This document shows, piece after piece, positions 7,326-14,706 of a stretch of 37,089 bases of DNA. Below the pieces are notes generated by a model, which saw only the letters and a list, made by a program, of their open reading frames with translations, made no database searches and was not told the DNA's origin. Origin of the DNA: Anaerorudis sp964444915 (lineage in GTDB: Bacteria; Bacteroidota; Bacteroidia; Bacteroidales; Dysgonomonadaceae); the NCBI GenBank assembly GCA_964444915.1, contig CAYUIY010000009.1, forward strand, positions 1-37,089, written 5' to 3'. Within the stretch, counting starts at the first letter, position 1. Each line of letters starts with the position of its first letter. A program made the position numbers and the translations under genes.

Positions 7326-10016
7326 ATGGCGACAATCCGTATAAAATTTAATATAGAATACTACACCCGATGGGGACAGGAAGTATGTATCTGCGGATCC
7401 ATCCCCGAACTGGGAAAGAAAGATGAAAACAAAGCACTGGCATTATCCACAGTAGACGGCCACAATTGGAGTGCAGAAATTACAGTAAGAAAAACAAAAG
7501 CGATCGAGTATTACTATTTTGTTAGAGAAGGAGGAGCTACTGTTCGCCGCGAATGGGGAAAATTTCGACTGTTGAAAACCGGAGACAAGAAAACGTTCTC
7601 CATTAAAGATCACTGGAAAGATAAACCCACTCACCAATACCTCTATTCATCGGTTTTCATCGAAAGCGTGTTTGCTCACAAAAGAAACGATTCCACCTCT
7701 GCATACAAAAACGGCAATATATTGCTCAACGTGCTTTGTCCTTATGTAGAGAAAAACATGCAACTGGTTATCAGTGGAGAAAGCGAAGGATTGGGCAATT
7801 GGGATTTGACCAAAGCGCTTCCGTTGACTTATGTGGGCAACGGAGAGTGGGAAATTGTATTGGATGCCGACAAAATACATCCCCCAACGGACTATAAATT
7901 CGTCATTGTCGACGCTTCTACAAAAAAAGCAATCCGGTGGGAAGACGGCGATAATCGCCTGCTGAATTTTCCGAATTTTCAAGAGGAAGAGGAAGAGGAA
8001 GTGATGCATATTGAAATGGCCATCCCTTTCCGATATGCTCACTATGTGTGGAAAGGATGCGGAGTTGCCATACCCGTTTTTTCGCTCCGTTCGGACGAAA
8101 GTTACGGGATAGGCGATTTCAACGACCTGAAAAAAATGATCGACTGGGCAGCAACTACCGAACAACATATCGTTCAACTTCTGCCGATAAACGATACCAC
8201 TACCACCAAAACCTGGCGCGACTCGTATCCCTATTCGGCAATTTCCGTTTTTGCACTACATCCCATTTATCTTGGCCTTAAGGATTTTCCGCTCAACGAT
8301 TCCCAAAAACAGACAGCATATTTGTTGGAAGCAAAAAAACTGAACGAACTAAAAAGTGTCGATTATGAAAAGGCTTTACACCTGAAACTAAAATACTGCC
8401 GCGATTTATTTGATCAGGAAGCGGAAAACGTTCTTGCCTCATCAGCATATCGTACATTTTACAAGGAAAACGAGTCCTGGCTTTTCCCTTATTGCTGCTA
8501 TTGCTACTTACGAGATAAAAACAATACGACACATTTTGAAGATTGGGGAGAATTTGCACACTATAATAAAGCGCCACTCAAGCGCATGTTGAAAAAGGAC
8601 AAAACAGCTAAGCAAGAAACCGATTTCTATGGTTTTATGCAATACCTGCTCCATTGCCAGCTTTCCGAAGTAAAGGAATATGCCCACAAAAAGGGTGTAG
8701 CATTGAAAGGGGATATTCCCATTGGTGTCAATCGTCACAGCGTGGATGTATGGACAAATTCCGAATTGTTCAATCTGGATACACAAATGGGTGCTCCCCC
8801 CGATGCTTTTTCGGTATTTGGACAAAACTGGGGTTTCCCTACCTACAATTGGCATGCAATGGAGAAAGAAAATTATGCATGGTGGAAACGCCGTTTTCAA
8901 AAAATGGCATACTACTTTGATGCATACCGCATCGATCACATTCTCGGCTTTTTTCGGATATGGGAAATACCCATCGATGCCGCTCAAGGATTACTCGGGC
9001 AATTTAGTCCTGCCCTGCCCTATACTCCCGAAGAAATTGTGGCAGCAGGAATCCCTTTCGATGAAGAGAGAATGGCAAAACCTTTTATCCACGAAAATTT
9101 TCTTCCGGTTCTTTTTGGAACATACACAAAGGAAGTCATTCAGCTTTATTTGGACAGTGTCGGCAAAGAACGGTACCAATTGAAGCCGTTTTGCAGTACC
9201 CAAGTGAAAATAAAAAATTTATTTAAGGACAGAGCCGACGTAAAAAACAATCGGATCAGAAAAGGACTGATGGAATTGTGCACCGAAGTATTGTTTGTAA
9301 AAGACCGCATGGAACAAAACAAATTTCATCCACGAATTGCAGCACAATTTACCTACTCGTATCGTTATCTCGATGATTCGGTAAAACAAGCATTCAACCG
9401 ACTTTACGACGATTTTTTTTACAACAGACACAACGAATTCTGGCGCGAGCAGGCAATGAAAAAACTTCCTCCGCTTATCTCCGCCACATCGATGATGGCT
9501 TGCGGCGAAGACCTAGGAATGGTTCCTCAATGTGTCCCAACTGTGATGCAGGAATTACAAATATTGAGTCTCGAAATTCAACGGATGCCAAAAACACCTT
9601 TCGTACTTTTTGCCGATCTCAACCACCTGCCCTACCTCTCGGTTTGCACCACATCCACCCACGATATGTCGCCCATACGGGCATGGTGGGAAGAAAACAA
9701 GGAATTAACGCAGTATTATTATAACCATGTCCTAGGGCATGAGGGCGATGCTCCCGATGAATGTACGCCACAGTTGAGCCGCGAAATTTTAGAACTACAT
9801 CTTCAATCGTCGTCCTTATGGGTAATCATACCGTGGCAAGACTGGATGGCGATCGACGGTAATCTCCGTTATCCCAATCCGCTTGCCGAACGTATCAACA
9901 TTCCGGCCAACCCGAACCATTACTGGCGATACCGCATGCATATTTCCTTGGATAATTTACTGAAAGAAGAGCATCTCAATACAGAGATAAAAGAAATGGT
10001 CCGGAGAAAAAAATAA
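7326..10016 (+). CDS. malQ: 4-alpha-glucanotransferase, DPE2 type (two CBM20 + split GH77)
   Basis: 896 residues, much longer than E. coli MalQ. Two starch-binding CBM20 modules come first (about 1-95, with 'VCICGSIPELGKKDENKAL', and 115-215, with 'GESEGLGNWDLTKALPL'), then a GH77 domain from about 230. Catalytic residues are visible: nucleophile Asp537 (YRIDHILG), acid/base Glu728 (CGEDLGMVP) and Asp780 (STHDMSP). Asp537 and Glu728 are 191 residues apart against about 47 in short amylomaltases, so an insertion of roughly 145 residues splits the catalytic domain as in plant DPE2. DPE2-type enzymes move a glucosyl unit from maltose to a glycan acceptor; in this organism it would act in the cytoplasm on maltose and glycogen. 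No signal peptide. Followed by a CBM9-like gene and a sugar kinase. Confidence 0.94.
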   Translation: MATIRIKFNIEYYTRWGQEVCICGSIPELGKKDENKALALSTVDGHNWSAEITVRKTKAIEYYYFVREGGATVRREWGKFRLLKTGDKKTFSIKDHWKDKPTHQYLYSSVFIESVFAHKRNDSTSAYKNGNILLNVLCPYVEKNMQLVISGESEGLGNWDLTKALPLTYVGNGEWEIVLDADKIHPPTDYKFVIVDASTKKAIRWEDGDNRLLNFPNFQEEEEEEVMHIEMAIPFRYAHYVWKGCGVAIPVFSLRSDESYGIGDFNDLKKMIDWAATTEQHIVQLLPINDTTTTKTWRDSYPYSAISVFALHPIYLGLKDFPLNDSQKQTAYLLEAKKLNELKSVDYEKALHLKLKYCRDLFDQEAENVLASSAYRTFYKENESWLFPYCCYCYLRDKNNTTHFEDWGEFAHYNKAPLKRMLKKDKTAKQETDFYGFMQYLLHCQLSEVKEYAHKKGVALKGDIPIGVNRHSVDVWTNSELFNLDTQMGAPPDAFSVFGQNWGFPTYNWHAMEKENYAWWKRRFQKMAYYFDAYRIDHILGFFRIWEIPIDAAQGLLGQFSPALPYTPEEIVAAGIPFDEERMAKPFIHENFLPVLFGTYTKEVIQLYLDSVGKERYQLKPFCSTQVKIKNLFKDRADVKNNRIRKGLMELCTEVLFVKDRMEQNKFHPRIAAQFTYSYRYLDDSVKQAFNRLYDDFFYNRHNEFWREQAMKKLPPLISATSMMACGEDLGMVPQCVPTVMQELQILSLEIQRMPKTPFVLFADLNHLPYLSVCTTSTHDMSPIRAWWEENKELTQYYYNHVLGHEGDAPDECTPQLSREILELHLQSSSLWVIIPWQDWMAIDGNLRYPNPLAERINIPANPNHYWRYRMHISLDNLLKEEHLNTEIKEMVRRKK

Positions 10017-10057
10017 CCTTTCTATAACAATAGTTTTATCTTTTATTTGAAATTGCT

Positions 10058-10065
10058 TATTTTTG
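10058..10065 (+). promoter_or_regulatory. Candidate -7 promoter element upstream of the CBM9-like gene
   Basis: TATTTTTG fits TAnnTTTG and predicts transcription from about 10072, 39 nt before the ATG at 10111. There is no clear -33 element, so readthrough from malQ is also possible. Confidence 0.4.
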
Positions 10066-10110
10066 TGCAATCGAGAAAAAATGAACACACTTAAATACAA
10101 ACTTATTTAA

Positions 10111-10761
10111 ATGAAAACGCTGAAAGTTCCTCTACAAAACATTTCGCATTACGAAACACTTTTCGACCGAATTCAATATCTTACTGAAGCCGGTGCCGAA
10201 GCAGCAATTGACCAAATCAATTGGAAAGAGGCTTTCCCGAAATATTTGCCCGTTATTGTTCGGGTCGCGCACGATAACAATTATCTCTATCTGCTTTATC
10301 ATGTGAAAGGAGAAATATTGAGAACGTTTAACAATAAAGACTTTATGCCGGTATGGGAAGATAGCTGCGTTGAATTTTTTATGCAACGTCAGGGCGAAAC
10401 AACATACCGAAATTTTGAGTGTAATGCCAACGGAGTGCTTCTGGCAGCCATACATGAAAGTCGTGAAAAAGCAGAAAAACTGTCACCCGAAGAAATGGCA
10501 AGCATCACAAGACATGCATCCATACAACACCACTACGAAGAGAAAAAAGAAGTAAGCGATTGGGCATTGTACCTCGAAATTCCCAAACAAACGATGGGAT
10601 TTTCAGCTGAAGAACCCCTCTCGGGAAAAAAAATCAAGGCCAATTTTTATAAATGTGGCGACAAAACGGAAGAACCACACTATCTAAGCTGGAGCCCGAT
10701 CGATACACCCGAACCCGACTTTCACGTTCCTTCATTTTTTGGATTACTCGAATTGGAATAA
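10111..10761 (+). CDS. CBM9-like (carbohydrate-binding family 9-like) protein, cytoplasmic
   Basis: 216 residues forming a single domain like the CBM9-like beta-sandwich found in many Bacteroidota proteins. Visible landmarks are 'LYLLYHVKGE', 'VWEDSCVEFFMQ', 'YRNFECNANGVLLAA' and the closing 'WSPIDTPEPDFHVPSFFG', which are the conserved strands of the family. There is no signal peptide or lipobox, so it should be cytoplasmic, unlike most CBM9 modules, which are attached to secreted xylanases. It lies 94 nt after the DPE2-type enzyme and 31 nt before a NahK-like kinase, which suggests a role with intracellular glycans or sugars. No catalytic site is recognisable and the ligand is unknown. Confidence 0.8.
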   Translation: MKTLKVPLQNISHYETLFDRIQYLTEAGAEAAIDQINWKEAFPKYLPVIVRVAHDNNYLYLLYHVKGEILRTFNNKDFMPVWEDSCVEFFMQRQGETTYRNFECNANGVLLAAIHESREKAEKLSPEEMASITRHASIQHHYEEKKEVSDWALYLEIPKQTMGFSAEEPLSGKKIKANFYKCGDKTEEPHYLSWSPIDTPEPDFHVPSFFGLLELE

Positions 10762-10792
10762 AATACTTAACGACTAAAAAACATACATTCCC

Positions 10793-11896
10793 ATGCAAGA
10801 CAATCAGAAATTAATAGAAGTTGTATCCCATTTTATTACTCCCACTGATACGATTGAGATTAAACCACTGGGAGCAGGTCACATTAACGATTCGTTTAAA
10901 GTAGTCAACGGCAACGATGAGTATGTTCTGCAACGCATCAATCACTCCGTTTTCAAAAATGTCGAACAATTACAAAACAATATTTTCCGCGTAACCTCTC
11001 ACATTCGTAAGAAACTGGAAGAAGCAGGAGAAACAGATATCGACCGAAAAGTGCTGACATTGATCCCCACTCACGACGGAAAACTCTATTACCGGGATAA
11101 TGAGGGAAATTACTGGCGAATGACATTATTTATCAAGGACAGCAAGAGCTACGACGATATCAATCCGGAATTGGCTTATCGTGCAGGTTTGGCTTTCGGC
11201 GATTTTCAACGGATGCTATCCGACCTGCCCGGTGAACCTTTACATGAAACCATTCCCAATTTTCACAACATGGAATTCCGATTGGAAGCATTCAGAGATT
11301 CTGTTAAGAAAGACCGGGTCGGACGGGTGATGGAAGTATCCGATCTGATCAAAGAAATAGAAGCCCGAGCCGACGATATGTGTCGAGCCGAACGGCTCCA
11401 TCGCGAAGGAAAACTACCCAAACGCATCAACCATTGCGATACCAAAGTGAACAACATTCTTTTCGACAGTAACGATCAAGTGCTGTGCGTAGTAGACTTG
11501 GATACGGTGATGCCCGGCTATGTTCTTTCCGACTTCGGCGATTTCATCCGCACCGGCGCAAATACAGGAGCTGAGGACGATAAAAATCTCGACAACGTAA
11601 ACATCGATCTGGATATCTTTGAAGCATACACAAGAGGCTATTTGAAAAAAGCTTCGGAGTTTCTCACCGATACGGAGATCGAGAACCTTGCTTTTGGAGC
11701 TAAATTACTCACATACATGCAAACGGTGCGCTTCCTTACCGATTATCTCGATGGCGACACTTATTACAAAATAAACTACGGTAATCACAATCTGGTGCGT
11801 TCACTTGCTCAATTCAAATTGTTGCAGAGTATGGAAGAAAATTTTGATCAAATGCAACAGATTGTCCTAGATACAGCCGCAAAATACAAGCAATAA
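10793..11896 (+). CDS. APH-fold sugar kinase, N-acetylhexosamine 1-kinase (NahK)-like
   Basis: 367 residues with the aminoglycoside-phosphotransferase/choline-kinase fold. The N-terminal lobe has 'PLGAGHINDSFKVV' (nucleotide loop) and 'YVLQRINHSVF'. The catalytic loop is HCDTKVNN with His214, Asp216 and Asn221, and the metal-binding motif is DLDTVMPG (Asp235, Asp237), followed by 'SDFGDFIRTGANTG'. HxDTKxNN plus DLDTVMPG is the pattern of bifidobacterial NahK, which phosphorylates GlcNAc/GalNAc at C1, so a hexosamine or hexose 1-kinase is the best guess (family knowledge). True aminoglycoside resistance is unlikely. It sits in the same operon-like group as malQ and the CBM9-like gene. Substrate is not settled by sequence. 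Confidence 0.78.
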   Translation: MQDNQKLIEVVSHFITPTDTIEIKPLGAGHINDSFKVVNGNDEYVLQRINHSVFKNVEQLQNNIFRVTSHIRKKLEEAGETDIDRKVLTLIPTHDGKLYYRDNEGNYWRMTLFIKDSKSYDDINPELAYRAGLAFGDFQRMLSDLPGEPLHETIPNFHNMEFRLEAFRDSVKKDRVGRVMEVSDLIKEIEARADDMCRAERLHREGKLPKRINHCDTKVNNILFDSNDQVLCVVDLDTVMPGYVLSDFGDFIRTGANTGAEDDKNLDNVNIDLDIFEAYTRGYLKKASEFLTDTEIENLAFGAKLLTYMQTVRFLTDYLDGDTYYKINYGNHNLVRSLAQFKLLQSMEENFDQMQQIVLDTAAKYKQ

Positions 11897-11949
11897 ACGA
11901 AACTCATAATAATAAAAGCTAAAATAAAAATTATGTAAAGAAAAAATAG

Positions 11950-11957
11950 TATCTTTG
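11950..11957 (+). promoter_or_regulatory. -7 promoter element for the DUF177-rpmF unit
   Basis: TATCTTTG is an exact TAnnTTTG match. Predicted transcription start near 11964, giving an 18-nt leader to the GTG at 11982. A longer reading frame opens at the TTG at 11955, inside this element, so that start cannot be the one used from this promoter. Confidence 0.55.
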
Positions 11958-11981
11958 CACCGCTTATTTTTTGATACAATC

Positions 11982-12569
11982 GTGGCAAAATTTAGTCTAT
12001 ACAATATATCCCTTAAAAACTTTTCTCCGGGAGTTCACTCCTATTCTTTTGCTTTGGATAAAAAATTCTTTGATGCAATCGATGGGGAGGAGGTGAGAAA
12101 GGGAACATTAAAAGTTGATCTAAAAGTAAGAAAGGTTGCGGCAACCTATGAATTCGACTTCGATATTCATGGAATGATACAAATTCCTTGCGATCGTTGC
12201 CTCGACGAAATGGATCAGGAAATCGACACCCACAACCGACTCATTGTAAAAATGGGAAAAGAATACTCGGAAGAAAGTGACGAAATTGTTGTTATTCCGG
12301 AGGAAGAAGGGGAAATTAATATTGCGTGGTTCTTGTACGAATTCATTGCGTTAAGCATCCCGATTAAACACGTACATGAACCGGGAAAATGCAATCGTAC
12401 AATGACTAAAAAACTTCGGAAACATACTGTAATACCCATCAAAGAAGAAGAAGGAGAAGAAGAAGAAAAAGATCCGCTTGTTGAGGATGATGCAGATTTC
12501 GAAGAAAATCAACAAGATACAACCGATCCACGATGGGATATCCTGAAAGGATTGGAATTAGACGAATAA
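11982..12569 (+). CDS. DUF177 (YceD) family protein
   Basis: 195 residues from a GTG start. YceD/DUF177 proteins are linked to 23S rRNA and to ribosome or fatty-acid gene clusters; their biochemical role is not firmly established. The family's central motif is present as 'MIQIPCDRCLDEMDQEID', with a later Cys in 'HEPGKCNRTM', a likely metal-binding set. The C-terminus is acidic (E-rich around residues 145-180) and ends 'DPRWDILKGL', the usual family ending. The GTG at 11982 is chosen because the longer frame begins inside the promoter at 11950-11957. It is 27 nt upstream of rpmF, an arrangement conserved across bacteria. Confidence 0.85.
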   Translation: MAKFSLYNISLKNFSPGVHSYSFALDKKFFDAIDGEEVRKGTLKVDLKVRKVAATYEFDFDIHGMIQIPCDRCLDEMDQEIDTHNRLIVKMGKEYSEESDEIVVIPEEEGEINIAWFLYEFIALSIPIKHVHEPGKCNRTMTKKLRKHTVIPIKEEEGEEEEKDPLVEDDADFEENQQDTTDPRWDILKGLELDE

Positions 12570-12596
12570 TCATTAATTAAATAAACAAATATAAAA

Positions 12597-12782
12597 ATGG
12601 CACATCCAAAAAGAAGACAATCATCGGCAAGACAAGGGAAAAGACGTTCCCACGATCATGCAAAAATGCCTACATTGGCTATTTGTCCCAACTGTGGTGC
12701 GTGGCACATTTATCATAGAGTATGTAATGAATGTGGCTACTACAGAGGAAAACTCGCTATTGAAAAAGGAACGACAATATAA
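12597..12782 (+). CDS. rpmF: 50S ribosomal protein L32
   Basis: 61 residues, normal length. Begins MAHPKRRQSSARQGKRRSHD, the basic tail that threads into the large subunit, followed by a zinc ribbon with two CxxC pairs (CPNC and CNEC). Zinc-binding (C+) form of L32. Co-transcribed with the DUF177 gene and followed at once by a rho-independent terminator, so it should be the last gene of a two-gene unit despite fabH lying close by. Confidence 0.97.
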   Translation: MAHPKRRQSSARQGKRRSHDHAKMPTLAICPNCGAWHIYHRVCNECGYYRGKLAIEKGTTI

Positions 12783-12810
12783 ATTTTCCCAAAACAAAGT
12801 TTAATGAAAA

Positions 12811-12850
12811 AAATCCCAAGAAACACATGTTTTCAAGGGACTTTTTTTTC
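12811..12850 (+). terminator. Rho-independent terminator after rpmF
   Basis: An A-run and TCCC at 12814-12817 pair with GGGA at 12837-12840 and a following run of eight T (12842-12849); the inside of the hairpin pairs further (GAAA/TTTC around an ACATGT core). The matching A-tract on the left means it could also work on the other strand. It lies between rpmF and the chosen fabH start. Confidence 0.75.
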
Positions 12851-12874
12851 TTATCACATCAACAACAAATCGAA

Positions 12875-13879
12875 ATGAATGCGGTTATTACCGGAATTGC
12901 GGCAAGCATCCCCGACTATATTCTCACTAACGAGGAATTGTCGCAAATGGTCGACACAAGCGACGAATGGATAACAACCCGAGTTGGTATTAAAGAACGA
13001 CGCATATTGAAAGGCGAAGCCCAAGGCATATCGGTTTTGGCATCAAAAGCCATAGCTGAGTTGCTCGACAAAACCAACACAAAACCCGACGAAGTTGATG
13101 CCATTGTATTTGCTACAAGTACGCCCGACCATCCTCTCCCCTCCACTGCATCCATTGTTGCTGAACAAAATCACATCAAAAATGCATTCTGCTTCGATAT
13201 GGCGGCGGCATGTAGTGGTTTCATCTTTGGTCTTGAAGTTTGCAACGGACTCATTAAAACCGAACGATACAAAAAAGTGATTCTGGCTACAGGCGAAAAA
13301 ATGTCGGCTATTATAAACTATGAAGATCGCAATACGTGTCCGCTTTTCGGAGATGCTGCTGCTGCCGTAATGATTGAGCCCGACGAAGAAAATGTCGGTA
13401 TCATTGATGCCATTCTACGAACCGACGGAGTGGGATATAAACCGCTTCAGGTGAAAGCCGGAGGAAGTAAATATCCTGTCACGCACGAAACAGTAGATAA
13501 AAAAGAGCACACACTCCATCAAAATGGCAAAGTAGTTTTTAAATATGCCGTATCCAATATGACCGATGTTTCGCTGAAAATCATGGAGAGAAACAATCTT
13601 ACTAAAGATGACGTGGATTGGCTGGTTCCTCATCAGGCCAACATGCGCATCATCGATGCCGTAATACAACGCACCGGCATTCCACGCGAGAAAGTGATGA
13701 TCAATATCGAAAAATTCGGTAATACCAGCGCAGTAACCATCCCCTTATGTCTATGGGAATGGGAAAGCAAGTTGCGCAAAGGCGATAATATTATCCTCAC
13801 GGCTTTCGGCGCCGGATTCACATGGGGTGCCGTTTACATGAAATGGGGCTACGAAGGAAACAAAACAAAGAAAATATGA
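12875..13879 (+). CDS. fabH: Beta-ketoacyl-ACP synthase III
   Basis: 334 residues. Catalyses the first condensation of fatty-acid synthesis (acyl-CoA plus malonyl-ACP). The triad is intact: Cys113 (AAACSGF), His253 (PHQANMR) and Asn283 (GNTSA), each offset by the expected few residues from E. coli Cys112/His244/Asn274. The start at 12875 (MNAVITGIAASIPDY) is preferred over an in-frame ATG at 12827, which lies inside the terminator hairpin of rpmF and would add 16 residues not seen in the family. Its stop overlaps the next start by 4 nt (ATGA at 13876-13879), implying translational coupling with the esterase gene. No plsX is present beside it. Confidence 0.96.
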   Translation: MNAVITGIAASIPDYILTNEELSQMVDTSDEWITTRVGIKERRILKGEAQGISVLASKAIAELLDKTNTKPDEVDAIVFATSTPDHPLPSTASIVAEQNHIKNAFCFDMAAACSGFIFGLEVCNGLIKTERYKKVILATGEKMSAIINYEDRNTCPLFGDAAAAVMIEPDEENVGIIDAILRTDGVGYKPLQVKAGGSKYPVTHETVDKKEHTLHQNGKVVFKYAVSNMTDVSLKIMERNNLTKDDVDWLVPHQANMRIIDAVIQRTGIPREKVMINIEKFGNTSAVTIPLCLWEWESKLRKGDNIILTAFGAGFTWGAVYMKWGYEGNKTKKI

Positions 13880-14706
13880 AATCGAGAATTGTTTACTTTT
13901 TTTCCCTGTTCTTTTTGGTGCACTCCGGCATCCAAGCTGCAAAAGTCGATACCGTTGTTACACACAGCCAAAAAATGCAAAAAGACATAAAAGCTGTGGT
14001 AATCACACCCAATTCATATCATCGCCAGGCACAATTTCCTGTGCTTTATCTTCTTCACGGCTATAGCGACCGATACGATGGCTGGTTAACCAAAGTACCT
14101 CCCATAAAAGACCTTGCCGACCTTTACGGTATGATAATCGTTTGTCCCGACGGTGCATATGGGAGTTGGTATCTCGACAGTCCGATTGACCCCGAATTTC
14201 AATATGAAACCTACATCGCCACCGAACTAGTTAATTGGATTGATCAAAACTATCGAACCATCCCTTCCCGAACAGGCAGAGCAATTACCGGCTTGAGTAT
14301 GGGAGGTCATGGCGCATTATACTTGGCATTTCGACATCAGGATATCTTCGGCGCAGCCGGCAGCATGAGCGGAGGAGTGGATATCAGGCCCTTTCCCAAC
14401 AATTGGGATCTGACAAAACGATTGGGAAAACAAAGCGAATATCCCGAACGTTGGGAGAAGAATTCCGTGATTGGACTGTTGCATCTGCTCACCCCTAATT
14501 CGCTTAAAATCATCATCGATTGCGGAACAGAAGACTTCTTTTACGAAGTCAATAAAGAGCTGCACGAAGCGCTTCTTTACCGAAACATTCCTCACGACTT
14601 CATCGCCCGTCCGGGCGTGCACAATTGGGATTATTGGGAAAATGCCATAAAATATCAGGCCTTATTTTTTAACCTTTATTTCGAAACAAATAAAACAAAG
14701 AAATGA
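13876..14706 (+). CDS. Secreted esterase, esterase D/feruloyl-esterase-like alpha/beta hydrolase
   Basis: 276 residues with an N-terminal signal peptide (hydrophobic 5-15, likely cleavage after IQA near residue 20). The PF00756-type esterase fold shows 'VLYLLHGYSDRYDGW', the nucleophile elbow GLSMGGHGA (Ser141), Asp220 (CGTEDFF) and His249 (VHNWDYW), a complete catalytic triad. Relatives include S-formylglutathione hydrolase, feruloyl/acetyl-xylan esterases and mycolyltransferases; the substrate here is unknown. A start further upstream (13822) lies inside fabH and would bury the signal peptide, so 13876 is chosen. It overlaps fabH by 4 nt and the downstream phosphoesterase gene by 4 nt (14703-14706), so all three are probably translated from one message. 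Confidence 0.88.
   Translation: MKSRIVYFFSLFFLVHSGIQAAKVDTVVTHSQKMQKDIKAVVITPNSYHRQAQFPVLYLLHGYSDRYDGWLTKVPPIKDLADLYGMIIVCPDGAYGSWYLDSPIDPEFQYETYIATELVNWIDQNYRTIPSRTGRAITGLSMGGHGALYLAFRHQDIFGAAGSMSGGVDIRPFPNNWDLTKRLGKQSEYPERWEKNSVIGLLHLLTPNSLKIIIDCGTEDFFYEVNKELHEALLYRNIPHDFIARPGVHNWDYWENAIKYQALFFNLYFETNKTKK

Noticed and set aside
12827..12874. Earlier in-frame ATG for fabH at 12827
   Set aside because: It lies inside the rpmF terminator hairpin and adds 16 residues not seen in FabH proteins.
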